The translations under genes were made by a program, and so were the position numbers. DNA of 54,688 nt from Desulfarculaceae bacterium (lineage in GTDB: Bacteria; Desulfobacterota; Desulfarculia; Desulfarculales; Desulfarculaceae). The stretch is taken from contig JAIPDO010000022.1 of the NCBI GenBank assembly GCA_021737645.1, positions 1 to 54,688 of the forward strand, read 5' to 3'. The notes below the pieces were generated by a model. The model was given only the letters and a program-made list of their open reading frames with translations, searched no databases and was not told the origin of the DNA. Positions 14,950 to 23,701 of the stretch are shown piece by piece; within the stretch, counting starts at the first letter, position 1, and the number at the start of each line of letters is the position of its first letter.

Positions 14950-15681
14950 CTACTCTGCGAGTGGCAATCGGCGCACCAGGCGTATGCCCGTGGGCTGCAC
15001 TTCGGCCTGCACCGCCACCAGTTCCACCCCGGCCTCGCGGGCTTGATGAAACAGCCCGGCGTAGGTGGGGTCTATATCCGTGGCCGGCCCCATGGAAGCC
15101 GCGTCGCCCCGCTGCACCACGTAGAGCATGGCCGCGTCGGCCCCCTGGGCCTTTAGCTCCATCAAGGTGTGAAAATGCTTGGCCCCCCGAGTGGTCACCG
15201 AGTCCGGAAAGCGGGCCACCCCCTTTTGCACCATGGTCACGTTTTTAACTTCCACGTACAACGGCCCCTTGGCCCGCTCCACCACCATATCCAAGCGGGT
15301 GTGCGCCCCCACCTTCACCTCGCGGCGCACGCCGCGGGCTCCGGCGAAAATCCTCAGCGCCCTTTCCTCGGCGGCGCGGGCGGCCAAAAAGTTGGGGGCC
15401 ATGGTGTTCACCCCCACCCAGCCCTGGTTGAGGTAGATCATCTCCCAGGTGTAGGGGGTGCGCCGGGCCGGGTTGGTGGCCCGGCTCAAACAGACCGGGG
15501 CGTCGTCTTCCAGGCAGGTGAGCATGGAGCCGGAGTTGGGGCAGTGGGCGGTGACCCGGCTGCCGTCAGCGAGGCGCACGTCGGCCAAAAAGCGCTTGTA
15601 GCGCTTTATCAGGCGGCCGGGCACCAAAGGTTTGTCGAACTCCAGATAGGCGCGGCGCAGGCGGACGGCCGGACGGCTCAA
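14950..15681 (-). CDS. sfsA: SfsA family protein
   Basis: About 243 residues, close to the ~235 of E. coli SfsA. Typical features are PGRLIKRYKRFLADVRL near the start, HCPNSGSM, the TRLDM and YVEVKNVTM core with nuclease-fold acidic residues, FPDSVTTRGAKH and a final PTGIRLVRRLP. SfsA was named for stimulating sugar fermentation in E. coli and has been described as DNA-binding; its biochemical role is unclear. No ATG is available: TTG 15681 is chosen because it overlaps the stop of the upstream GH57 gene (TTGA) and gives the right length, but it lacks a convincing ribosome site. It is the last gene of the GH57 operon, which fits a carbohydrate connection. It faces the cyclase gene, their stops flanking a GAGTAG-TTTT-CTACTC hairpin. 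Confidence 0.85.
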   Translation of the reverse strand: MSRPAVRLRRAYLEFDKPLVPGRLIKRYKRFLADVRLADGSRVTAHCPNSGSMLTCLEDDAPVCLSRATNPARRTPYTWEMIYLNQGWVGVNTMAPNFLAARAAEERALRIFAGARGVRREVKVGAHTRLDMVVERAKGPLYVEVKNVTMVQKGVARFPDSVTTRGAKHFHTLMELKAQGADAAMLYVVQRGDAASMGPATDIDPTYAGLFHQAREAGVELVAVQAEVQPTGIRLVRRLPLAE

Positions 15682-17834
15682 AGGAGTCCCAACCCCAGGC
15701 CGAACTCCCAGGTCCCGGCCCCACCGGGCACCTCCCAGATAAAGCTGAGGCTGCTGCCCTGGTAGGTGCGCTCCAGTCCGGACTCGGAGTTGGACACCGT
15801 CTCCACCGGGAAGTGCCATACCGCGGCCGGCTGATCGGTGAACAGGCGCAGGCTGAAGCGGTCGGTGGCGTTGACCAGAGTCATCTCGCCCACTCCCTCC
15901 AGCTCCCAGGCATGGTCCAGGGGATGGGTGTGGCCCTCATACTCCAGGTGCTTGCCCGGATCGCTGGCCGAGAGCAGGGTGAAGTTCAGTTCCACGGCCA
16001 AACGGAAGGCCGGGGTGTCCGGGTCGTTGGTGGTGAGGCGGTAGGAGGCGGCCAAGCGGGGGCCCGGCCCCAGGTCGAAGCCCTTGGCCATGCTCAGGGG
16101 ATAGGGGCCGCCCGGCGCGAAGAGCTTGCTGGCCCGCCCCAAACGGCACCAAGCCTCCTCGCCCTGGGCTCCGCTGTCCAACAGGTCGTAGCGCCCGGTG
16201 ACCAGATCGCCCCACTCGCCGTAATCGGGCTTTTGGAATTTTTCCAGGTCCGCCCTGGGGGCCAGCAGGTGGTCCTGGAAACAGGCCCGGTCATACCAAT
16301 CGTAGATCAGGTAGTCTTCCAAGCCCTCTTCCTTGAACACCACCCGGTCGTGGATGGAGGCCACGCCCTCGGTTTCGCAGGCCGGGGCCTCTTTGTCCTG
16401 GGCCTGGGCCGCCTGGATCAGCTTTTGGTGGTAGGCCTCGAAACGCCGGGTGAGGGTGTCGGCCAGGTTGAAGCGCTGGACCCGAAGGTCCAAGACGCTG
16501 ATGGAACCGCCATAGGCCGGGTGCACCACCGCGTCCAGGGCCGGGCCGGAGAGGATCACCTCGTCGTTGGAGTCGCGGTCCAGGTCGGACACCGCGCAAG
16601 CGGCCCAGGGCTTGTCGCCGTAAGCCTGCTTGTCCAGAATGTCCTCGGCGGCGATGAGGTGCTCATGCACCGCCTGGCGCAGATGGCCCAGGTAGAGCCC
16701 GCCGAACAGGCCGTGCCAATAGGCGCAGTTGCACTGAGCCTGCATCAGGTGGTCGCGGGCCTGGTCTTTTTCGCCCGCCGCGGCCACCTTGTCGCTCACC
16801 CAGAGCATGCGCTTGTGCATGAGGTTGGACTCGCGGTACTTGATAAGGAAGTTGTCCCACTGGCCGCCGCGCAAAAAGCGGCGCATCTTCTCGAAGCGCC
16901 CTTCCTCCTCCAACTCGTGGATAATATTTTCCAGCTCGGCGCTGGCCTCGGCGGGTAAAGCCCAGGTGAGCATCTCCTCATAGGAAGCGGTGGGCGGGTA
17001 GACCCGGCCCCCGGCCGGATGGGCGGCCAAAAAATCGCTGGGCGTGGTGGTTTCCAACCAGTCCGAGGCGGCGATGAGCGCCTCGAAGAACTTCACCAGC
17101 CACCCCTTGCCAAAGACCCACTCCCAGGTCTCGGGCCACAGGCCGAACTTCTCCATATCGTCACCATAGGTGGCGCAGGTGGCCCCGTGGGCGGCGTAGG
17201 CCCGCCCCAGGAAGTCGATGGTGCGGGCAGGCTCTTGGAAGGGGATGGTGTAGCGCAACTCCTTGTGGGTGGGGAACAGGGCCAGGGTGTGGCCTTCGCG
17301 CTCGGTGAGGTGGTAGCCGAACATGGCCCCCGCATCCAGGCCCGCGTAATAAAAGTGGGTGTCGTCCACCAGGGTGTAGCCCATCCCGGCGGGGGCCAGC
17401 TTGGCGGGCAACCCGGGCTCCCAGATGCGCTCGGCCAGCCAAAAGCCCTTGGGGGCCTGGCTGAAAATTTTGCGGGTGGCCTGGTTCATCATGGCCATCT
17501 GGTCCAGGGCGTCCCGGGCGGGGATGGAGGCCAGCAGGGGCTCGTAAAAGCCGCCGGAGAGCATCTCCACCTGCCCCCGCTCCACCATGGAGCTCACGGT
17601 CTCGATGAGGTCGCGGTTGTTGGCCAGCATGTACTGCAAAAGCGGCCCGGAAAAATGCAGGCCGCAGTGTATCTCCGGATAGGCGGCCAGGGCCTGCACC
17701 ACCGGCTGGTAGCACTCGGCCACCGCCTTGGCCAGCACCCAGGGGAAGTTGCCCACCGGCTGGTGGGCGTGCAGCACCATCAACAAATTCATTTTGTCGC
17801 GCGGGGCGGCGGGCAGTTCGCTCATGTGGCTCAC
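15678..17834 (-). CDS. GH57 alpha-glucan enzyme, 4-alpha-glucanotransferase-like
   Basis: The 718-residue protein begins with a GH57 catalytic domain: LHAHQPVGN near residue 21, GFWLAERIWEP with the presumed nucleophile E135, and TYGDDMEKFG with the presumed acid D225/D226. It continues with the helical region and the C-terminal beta-rich domain seen in Thermococcus-type 4-alpha-glucanotransferase and alpha-amylase. It probably rearranges or trims alpha-1,4-glucans such as glycogen in the cytoplasm, since no signal peptide is seen. The frame opens at GTG 17834, which overlaps the preceding stop (GTGA); an ATG nine bases later is an equally good start. Transferase versus hydrolase activity cannot be decided here. 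Confidence 0.85.
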   Translation of the reverse strand: MSHMSELPAAPRDKMNLLMVLHAHQPVGNFPWVLAKAVAECYQPVVQALAAYPEIHCGLHFSGPLLQYMLANNRDLIETVSSMVERGQVEMLSGGFYEPLLASIPARDALDQMAMMNQATRKIFSQAPKGFWLAERIWEPGLPAKLAPAGMGYTLVDDTHFYYAGLDAGAMFGYHLTEREGHTLALFPTHKELRYTIPFQEPARTIDFLGRAYAAHGATCATYGDDMEKFGLWPETWEWVFGKGWLVKFFEALIAASDWLETTTPSDFLAAHPAGGRVYPPTASYEEMLTWALPAEASAELENIIHELEEEGRFEKMRRFLRGGQWDNFLIKYRESNLMHKRMLWVSDKVAAAGEKDQARDHLMQAQCNCAYWHGLFGGLYLGHLRQAVHEHLIAAEDILDKQAYGDKPWAACAVSDLDRDSNDEVILSGPALDAVVHPAYGGSISVLDLRVQRFNLADTLTRRFEAYHQKLIQAAQAQDKEAPACETEGVASIHDRVVFKEEGLEDYLIYDWYDRACFQDHLLAPRADLEKFQKPDYGEWGDLVTGRYDLLDSGAQGEEAWCRLGRASKLFAPGGPYPLSMAKGFDLGPGPRLAASYRLTTNDPDTPAFRLAVELNFTLLSASDPGKHLEYEGHTHPLDHAWELEGVGEMTLVNATDRFSLRLFTDQPAAVWHFPVETVSNSESGLERTYQGSSLSFIWEVPGGAGTWEFGLGLGLL

Positions 17835-20206
17835 AGATCCAGGTTGAGGCGGCGGCCCAAAGCGGCCAGCCCCGGAGTTAGATTTTCCCGGCCCTGGCGT
17901 TGGGCCAGGCCGAAGACGATGTTTTGGGCTTGCCAGAGGTTGGGCTCAAGCTCCAGGGCATCGCTGAGGTCCAGGATGGCCCCGGCCCGATCCAGGGCCT
18001 GGGCCGCGCCGGGGTCGGCGGCCAGGGCGGCCACCTCGGCGCTGAGCGCCTCCTCCACCGCCCGGTTCACCCTGGGCCCCTCCAGGTCCAGGCCCAGCTC
18101 GCGGGCCTGGGAGACTATCTCGCCCAGGCGGTCGGGGCTCAGGGTGCGCGAATCGCCGGTGAGCAGTTGAATAAGCTCTCCGGCCAGCACCGCCGAGGCA
18201 AGGGCCTCAAAGAGCCGGGGCAAGGGCACGTTGATATCCTGTAAAAAGCGCATGGTGTCGCGGTGGGTGTCGTAGAGGTTGCGGGCCAGGTCGAACTCGC
18301 TGGTCAGGGTGCGGGTGAGCATCTCCTGGGCCAGGGAGCGGCGGCCTTCCAGGAACAGGTCGCCCAGGGCGAAGGCCTCGCCTCCCAGATTTTTGGCCAG
18401 CAGCTCCTTGAGGCCCCGCTGGTCCAGCATGCGCAGCAGAGGCTCCACCGGCTGCTCCAGGGCGGCGGGGTCCCAGTCGCCGGAATCGTAGTTCACCTGG
18501 GCCAAGAACTCGTGGCCGCCGGGGTGCAGGGCCGCGTAGATGATTTGATGGGGCCGGCCCAGACGGCGGTGGGTCACGGTGAGCTTGCCCCAGCTCAAAT
18601 CCAGGCCCAGGTTGGAACGGTGGCGGTGGCCGCTGGAGACCAGGTCGTAGATGAACAACTCCTCCGGGGGCGGCTCCTCGCCCATGACCCCGCTGATGGC
18701 CGCGTGGGCCGCCACCCGGCGCGGCCCCACCTTGGCCGGGGCCACCCGCCGCCGCCAGATGTCGGCTCCGTCGCCCTCGCTAGGCTGGTTGCTGCGGGCC
18801 TCGGCCAGGATGCCGCTCATCTCCTCTTCCCAGCCCCCGCCGTCCAACTCGCCGGCCAGTTGCAGGGCGCGGGCGGCGAAGCGCAGGTTTTGCACCGCCT
18901 CGATGCCCGCCAGGTCGTCGAAGAACCAGGCGCAGCTGGTGGCAGCGAACAGGCCCCAACGCTGGCTCTCCATGAGCATGAGCACCCGCACCTGCTCCTC
19001 GGGGCTCAGGCCGTGGGCCTGGTGCTCGCTCAGGAATTTTTCACGCGCCTGCCGGCTGTCGTCCAGGATCAAATCCACGTAGTGGTCGCGGGCGGCCCAG
19101 GGATCGTTCAGCAGGCGGCCGCCTTCGTCCTCAAGCAGCCCGGCCAGGCGCTCCAACAGGTGGTCCACCGCGCCCCGCAGGGGAGTGCGCCAGGCCTGGC
19201 TCCAGCCCCGTCCAGGATCCAGGGCGCAGCCGCAGTCGCTTTTCCAGCGCTCCACCCCGTGGGGGCAGGACCAGGAGGAGTCGTCCACGATCTTGGCCTC
19301 CCACACCGGCGGGTGGGCCTCCAGGAAGGCGGCCGGGTTGGTCAGCTGAACCTCGGGGTCCTGCTCCAGGCGGTTGAGGGCAAAGGCCAGGGCCATTTCC
19401 CCGAAGCGGTGGTGGTGGCCATAGGACTCGCCGTCGGTGGCCAACAGCAGCAGGGAGTCATCGCCGGGCAGGGTCTCCTTGATGCGCGCGGCGAAGCGGG
19501 CGCCATCGTCCAGAAGCCCTTCGAAGGCCACCCCCCGGCTAAGAGGGCCCTGGTAGAAGAACACCGCGATGTCCCCCGCCGGGGTGGCCACCCGATAGGC
19601 CCGGGAGCCGTCCACTCCCCCGGAGCCCACATCCTGCCAGCCCTGGCCGCCGGGCGGGCGCACCGCCTGGGCCTGGCTGGGCGCCAGGATGGTGAACTTG
19701 AGACCCTCGGCGGCCATCAGCTCCAGGGACTCCATATCCACCGCCGTCTCGGCCAGCCACATGCCCTCGGCCGGGCGGCCGAAGTGATGCTGGAAGTCGC
19801 GCATGCCCCAGCGGATCTGGGTGAGTTTGTCGCGCCGGGTGGCCAGGGGCATGATCAGGTGGTTGTAGACCTGGGCCATGGCGTTGCCGTGGCCCCAGCG
19901 CTGGGCGCTGATCCGGTCCGCCTCTTTTAGCGCCTCCACCATCTCCGGGGTTTGCTTGGCCATCCAATCCAGGAGGGTGGGGCCGAAATTGAAGGAGATG
20001 CTCTGGTAGTTGTTGACGATGCTTTCGATCTTGCCCGCCGGGTCCAGCACCCGGGCGGCGGCGTTGGGAGCGTAGCATTCGGCGGTCACCCGCTGGTTCC
20101 AATCGTGGAAGGGCGCGGCGCTGTCTTGCACCTCTACCGCCTCCAACCAGGGGTTCTCCCGGGGCGGCTGGTAGAAGTGGCCGTGAATACATACAAATTT
20201 TCCCAT
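17831..20206 (-). CDS. GH57 family protein with DUF3536 region
   Basis: The 791-residue protein starts at ATG 20206 with KFVCIHGHFYQPPRENPW, the first conserved GH57 box. GMWLAETAVDMESLELMA near residue 150 holds the presumed nucleophile glutamate, and LATDGESYGHHHRFGE near 275 the presumed acid. WSCPHGVERWKSDCGC and the long helical C-terminal part match GH57 proteins carrying DUF3536, whose substrate is not established. It is the first gene of a coupled operon with a second GH57 enzyme and SfsA. Two GH57 proteins side by side point to alpha-glucan storage metabolism, but no glycogen synthase or phosphorylase is in view. Confidence 0.82.
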   Translation of the reverse strand: MGKFVCIHGHFYQPPRENPWLEAVEVQDSAAPFHDWNQRVTAECYAPNAAARVLDPAGKIESIVNNYQSISFNFGPTLLDWMAKQTPEMVEALKEADRISAQRWGHGNAMAQVYNHLIMPLATRRDKLTQIRWGMRDFQHHFGRPAEGMWLAETAVDMESLELMAAEGLKFTILAPSQAQAVRPPGGQGWQDVGSGGVDGSRAYRVATPAGDIAVFFYQGPLSRGVAFEGLLDDGARFAARIKETLPGDDSLLLLATDGESYGHHHRFGEMALAFALNRLEQDPEVQLTNPAAFLEAHPPVWEAKIVDDSSWSCPHGVERWKSDCGCALDPGRGWSQAWRTPLRGAVDHLLERLAGLLEDEGGRLLNDPWAARDHYVDLILDDSRQAREKFLSEHQAHGLSPEEQVRVLMLMESQRWGLFAATSCAWFFDDLAGIEAVQNLRFAARALQLAGELDGGGWEEEMSGILAEARSNQPSEGDGADIWRRRVAPAKVGPRRVAAHAAISGVMGEEPPPEELFIYDLVSSGHRHRSNLGLDLSWGKLTVTHRRLGRPHQIIYAALHPGGHEFLAQVNYDSGDWDPAALEQPVEPLLRMLDQRGLKELLAKNLGGEAFALGDLFLEGRRSLAQEMLTRTLTSEFDLARNLYDTHRDTMRFLQDINVPLPRLFEALASAVLAGELIQLLTGDSRTLSPDRLGEIVSQARELGLDLEGPRVNRAVEEALSAEVAALAADPGAAQALDRAGAILDLSDALELEPNLWQAQNIVFGLAQRQGRENLTPGLAALGRRLNLDL

Positions 20207-20255
20207 AGCTACCAATAGCTCTCCCCGGACCCGGCGCGGGCCCATGTTTTGTATA

Positions 20256-20430
20256 ATAGTAGCTTAAAGCAAGTGTGCCGCCAGAAGAAAGCTACGCCGC
20301 GAGGTGGGCGCGGACCCGGCAAGACCCTCCGCGACGCCCCGGGCAAAATCCGCCGTCAGGCGGGAGGATTGCCCCGGCGCCCCAAACAGGCCGGTTTCAG
20401 AAGGGACCAACCTTGGAGCCTTATCATCCC
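20256..20430 (+). other. GC-rich structured leader upstream of the SagB-like gene
   Basis: A TATAAT box near 20250 would start a transcript with about 170 untranslated bases. Within it is a nested hairpin at 20339-20377: CCGGGCAA pairs with TTGCCCCGG, ATCC with GGAT and CGCC with GGCG around a GTCA loop. A smaller CCGCG/CGCGG stem spans 20297-20313. The segment is open in frame with the gene, but the predicted residues are unlike SagB N-termini. I match it to no riboswitch class known to me. It could be a regulatory leader or simply GC-rich sequence. Confidence 0.3.
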
Positions 20431-21840
20431 ATGACCGCCTACCGCCGCCACAGCATGGGCGGCGGCTTCATGGACTGGGCCAACCAGCCCTGGCCTTTCA
20501 AGCGCTACCCCTATGCCGCCACCCAGGCCCTGGACGAGCCCCGGCCGCTCCAGAGTGAGTTTTGGCCCACCCTGTTGGCCTGGCCGCCTCCGCCGGACCC
20601 GGACGCCCCGCCCCTGGACTCGGCGGGCCTGGCCGGACTTTTGTCCCTGGCCGCCGGGCTCACCGCTCAGGGCCAGAGCGGCACCTTCCTGCGCTCCCCG
20701 GCCAGCGCCGGGGGCCTGTACCCGGCGGAGCTTTATTTCAGTGCCTCCGGGCTGGAGTGGCTGGAGGACGGCCTGTGGCACTACGCGCCCGAGGCGGGCG
20801 CCCCGCGCCTGCTCAGGCCCGGCAACCTGGCCGGGGCCTCGGCTGAAACGCTGGGCGGCGAACCCAGGGAACTAAACTTTTTCATCACCGCCCTGCTCTG
20901 GCGCAGCATCTGGAAATACCACACCAGAGCCTGGCGCTATTGCCTGTTGGACGGCGGGCATCTGCTTGCCTGCCTGGAGCTGGCCCTGGCCGCCTGCGGG
21001 CTGGAGCAGCGCCTGTGCCTGGACCCGGCCGCCGCCGGCGGCAAGCTCTTGGGCCTGACCCCGGAGCGCGAGGCCCTGCTGACCGGGGTGAGCGCCGGTG
21101 CGGCCCTGGACCACAGTGGCCCGGACCAACTCCCGGCCTGGCAGCCGCCCCGCGAGGAGCCGCTGTCCGCCAGGGAACAAAGCGACCCGGACATCTTGGC
21201 CGCCGCCGCCCTGGGCCAGAGCGAGGCCCCCGGCCCGGCCTTGGAGTGGCCCGACCAACCTGCCCCGAGGGGAGCGATCCGCCTTAGCCCCGCCCCGCCC
21301 GAGGAAGGCCCCTCCTTGGGGCGAGTGATGCAGGCCCGTCGCTCCCGGCGCAACTTCATGCCCCAGGGCCTCAGCGCCGGGCACACGGCCTTGCTTTTGG
21401 CCGCCGCCCTCCCCGAGGCCGGTCCGCTCAGGGCCACGGTGCTCTTGGGAGCGGGCGGAGAGGTGCCCGCCGGGGTCTATGGCTACCACCCCGGCAAAAA
21501 GACTCTGTCCATGCAGGAGCCCCAGGACCGGCGGATTCGAGCGGCGCGGGCCTGCCTGGATCAGGCGTGGGTGGGCCGGGCCGCCTTGAATCTGGTGCTG
21601 TGGGCCGACCCCAAGCAGTTGAGCGCCGTGGCCGGCAAGCGGGGCTACCGCCTGGCCATGCTGGCCGCCGGGCGGGCCGGGCAGCGGCTATACCTGGCCG
21701 CCACCGCCCTGGGCATGGGTTGCTGCGGGGTGGGGGCCTTTTACGACGACGAGGTTGCCGCGGCCGCCGAGCTTCCCGCCGGGGCCTGGCCCCTGTACCT
21801 ATTGGCCGCCGGCCCGGTTAAGGGTGGCCCCCAGATATAG
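20431..21840 (+). CDS. tandem SagB-type nitroreductase/dehydrogenase
   Basis: The 469-residue protein has two nitroreductase-fold halves. The first contains LRSPASAGGLYPAELYF near residue 90, the SagB substrate-side signature. The second contains QARRSRRNFMPQGLS near 300 with the FMN-contacting arginines, and ATALGMGCCGVGAFYDDEV near 430. Proteins of this family are FMN oxidoreductases, best known as azoline oxidases of peptide toxin pathways. Stand-alone tandem forms are frequent in anaerobes and of unknown function. No YcaO, cyclodehydratase or precursor peptide gene is nearby, so a RiPP role is not supported. ATG 20431 is picked because DWANQP...KRYP near the N-terminus matches family starts. 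Ribosome binding is weak (TTGGAGC, 12 bases away). Confidence 0.8.
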   Translation: MTAYRRHSMGGGFMDWANQPWPFKRYPYAATQALDEPRPLQSEFWPTLLAWPPPPDPDAPPLDSAGLAGLLSLAAGLTAQGQSGTFLRSPASAGGLYPAELYFSASGLEWLEDGLWHYAPEAGAPRLLRPGNLAGASAETLGGEPRELNFFITALLWRSIWKYHTRAWRYCLLDGGHLLACLELALAACGLEQRLCLDPAAAGGKLLGLTPEREALLTGVSAGAALDHSGPDQLPAWQPPREEPLSAREQSDPDILAAAALGQSEAPGPALEWPDQPAPRGAIRLSPAPPEEGPSLGRVMQARRSRRNFMPQGLSAGHTALLLAAALPEAGPLRATVLLGAGGEVPAGVYGYHPGKKTLSMQEPQDRRIRAARACLDQAWVGRAALNLVLWADPKQLSAVAGKRGYRLAMLAAGRAGQRLYLAATALGMGCCGVGAFYDDEVAAAAELPAGAWPLYLLAAGPVKGGPQI

Positions 21841-21874
21841 GGCCCTAGGCAGCTTGTTCATAAGAAAACAACCC

Positions 21875-21903
21875 TTTACAGCCACACGGGCTGCTGGTAA
21901 AAA
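21875..21903 (+). promoter_or_regulatory. candidate promoter of the Gld-like ABC operon
   Basis: TTTACA (21875-21880) and TAAAAA (21898-21903) are separated by 17 bases. The inverted repeat CAGCC-N5-GGCTG (21879-21893) overlaps the spacer. It lies ~70 bases upstream of the first ATG. Confidence 0.35.
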
Positions 21904-21971
21904 TAGTACCTTGGCTGGCCTTCCAGCCTTGCCTGGATTGCCTGTCTAAATTTTCGACCCAGGGAGCTTTG

Positions 21972-22937
21972 ATGATCGAGGTACGGGAGCTAACCAAACG
22001 CTTCGGGGCCACGGTGGCGGTGGACCGCCTGAGCTTTAGCCTGGACCAGGGCGAGATCTTGGGATTCTTGGGCCCCAACGGGGCCGGCAAGACCACCACC
22101 ATGCGCATCCTCACCGGCTTCTTTCCCCCCAGCAGCGGCCAGGCCCTGATAAACGGCCACGATGTGGTGGAAGAGCCCAAGGACGCCCGGCGGGCCGTGG
22201 GCTACATGCCCGAGAACGTGCCGCTGTACAGCGAGATGCGGGTGGAGGAATACCTGAATTTCGTGGGCGGAGCCAAGGGCCTGGACCGTCGCCGCTCCAA
22301 GCAGGAGGCGGGCCGGGTCATGGAGGAGGTGGGCATCGCCAAGAGGGCCCACCAGCTAATCAAGCAGCTTTCCAAGGGCTACCGTCAGCGGGTGGGTTTG
22401 GCCCAGGCCCTGTTGGGCGACCCGCCGGTGCTGATTTTGGACGAGCCCACCATCGGCTTCGACCCCGGCCAGATCGTGGAGATCAGGAGCCTGATAAAGG
22501 GATTCGCCGGGACCAAGACGGTTATCCTCAGTAGCCACATCCTGCCCGAGGTGGCCGCCACCTGCTCCCAGGTGGTGATCATCAACCAGGGCCACCTGAT
22601 GGCCGAGGGGCCCATCGAGCTGCTCAGGGCCGGGCGCCAGGGCGGGGCCAGCCTCAAGGTTCTGCTGCAAGGGCCCCAGGAGGCGCTCACCCGCCTGCTC
22701 CAGGACGTGCCCGGCGTGGACTCGGTGGCCTGCACCGGAGCCAGCCCCCATCTGGAGGGGGCCTGCTATTTCACCCTGGAGACCGAGGCCCACGGCCAGG
22801 TGGCCGCCCGGGTGGCCCAGGCGGTGGTGGCCGCCGGGCACGGGCTCATGGAGCTGTCCCCGGTATCGGCCAGCCTGGAGGAGGTGTTCATGCAACTGAC
22901 CACCGAGGAGCACGCTTCCGGGGAGGAGGCGGCATGA
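21972..22937 (+). CDS. ABC transporter ATP-binding protein, GldA/NatA type
   Basis: The 321-residue protein starts at ATG 21972 five bases after AGGGAG. It has Walker A GPNGAGKTT near residue 35, signature LSKGYRQRVGLAQAL near 134, Walker B PVLILDEPTIGFDP near 155 and the switch histidine in LSSHILPE. The ~80-residue C-terminal extension is typical of ATPases paired with ABC-2 permeases. It opens a four-gene operon, overlapping the permease gene by ATGA. The set (ATPase, ABC-2 permease, GldG-like protein, DUF4340 protein) occurs widely outside gliding bacteria. The transported substrate is unknown. Confidence 0.9.
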   Translation: MIEVRELTKRFGATVAVDRLSFSLDQGEILGFLGPNGAGKTTTMRILTGFFPPSSGQALINGHDVVEEPKDARRAVGYMPENVPLYSEMRVEEYLNFVGGAKGLDRRRSKQEAGRVMEEVGIAKRAHQLIKQLSKGYRQRVGLAQALLGDPPVLILDEPTIGFDPGQIVEIRSLIKGFAGTKTVILSSHILPEVAATCSQVVIINQGHLMAEGPIELLRAGRQGGASLKVLLQGPQEALTRLLQDVPGVDSVACTGASPHLEGACYFTLETEAHGQVAARVAQAVVAAGHGLMELSPVSASLEEVFMQLTTEEHASGEEAA

Positions 22938-23701
22938 GGGCCTTCTTAGCCATTTACCGGCGAGAGATGGCCGCCTATTTCCACTCGCCGGTGGCCTACG
23001 TGGTGCTGGTGGCCTTTTTGCTCCTGACCGGCTACTTCTTCTACGCGGGGGTCAGCTTCTACACCCTGGCCAGCTTGCAAGTCATGCAAAACCCCATGAT
23101 GATGGAGCTGAACCTGCAAACCCATCTGCTGGCCGGGCTGCTGGGCAACGTGTCGATGATCCTGCTGTTTGCCGCGCCCCTGCTGACCATGCGCCTGTTG
23201 GCCGAGGAGCGCAAATCCGGCACCCTGGAGCTTCTGCTCTCCTACCCGCTCAGCGACATCAGCGTGGTGATGGGCAAGTTCTTCGCCGCCTGGAGCGTCT
23301 TGGGCCTCATGGTGGCCGCCACCTGGGTGCAGATAGTCCTGCTGGCCTTCATGACCCCAATGCCCTGGCTGCCCCTGGCGGTGAGCTACGGCGGGCTCTT
23401 GTTGATGGCCGGGGCCTTCGTGGCCTTCGGCCTGTGGACCAGCTCCCTGACCGAAAACCAGATCGTGGCCGCATTCGCCGGTTTCCTGCCCCTGATCATT
23501 TTGTGGGCGGTGGGCTGGGCGGCTCCCTTGGTAAAACCCGCCCTGGGCGAACTCCTGAAAGGACTGAGCCTGGGCACCCATTTTCAGGGCTTCCCCAAGG
23601 GTCTGGTGGATACCGCCGACCTGGTCTACTTCGTCCTGTTCATCGGGTTGTTCCTTTTCCTTAGCATCCGCACCCTGGAGGCCAAACGGTGGAAGGCATG
23701 A
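22934..23701 (+). CDS. ABC-2 type permease, GldF-like
   Basis: This 255-residue membrane protein has about six hydrophobic helices. It starts RAFLAIYRREMAAYFHSPVAYV, the usual cytoplasmic interface helix of this family. LAEERKSGTLELLLSYPLSD near residue 88 is the conserved ABC-2 box after the second helix, and NQIVAAFAGFLPLIILW follows near 177. It overlaps the ATPase gene (ATGA) and the next gene (ATGA), so subunit production is coupled. The pump probably exports or extracts a substrate at the inner membrane; the substrate is not predictable. Confidence 0.87.
   Translation: MRAFLAIYRREMAAYFHSPVAYVVLVAFLLLTGYFFYAGVSFYTLASLQVMQNPMMMELNLQTHLLAGLLGNVSMILLFAAPLLTMRLLAEERKSGTLELLLSYPLSDISVVMGKFFAAWSVLGLMVAATWVQIVLLAFMTPMPWLPLAVSYGGLLLMAGAFVAFGLWTSSLTENQIVAAFAGFLPLIILWAVGWAAPLVKPALGELLKGLSLGTHFQGFPKGLVDTADLVYFVLFIGLFLFLSIRTLEAKRWKA

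Noticed and set aside
14940..14955. GAGTAG-TTTT-CTACTC hairpin between the cyclase gene and sfsA as a terminator
   Set aside because: The stem is short, AT-containing and lacks a U-tract; it spans both stop codons and may be chance.
18263..19930. Long open frame on the plus strand opposite the DUF3536-GH57 gene
   Set aside because: It is antisense to a well-supported enzyme, its composition is Gly/Gln/Val-rich without motifs, and such frames are expected opposite genes at this GC content.
20256..20430. Cobalamin, SAM, c-di-GMP or FMN riboswitch in the SagB leader
   Set aside because: None of the diagnostic conserved boxes of these classes is present.
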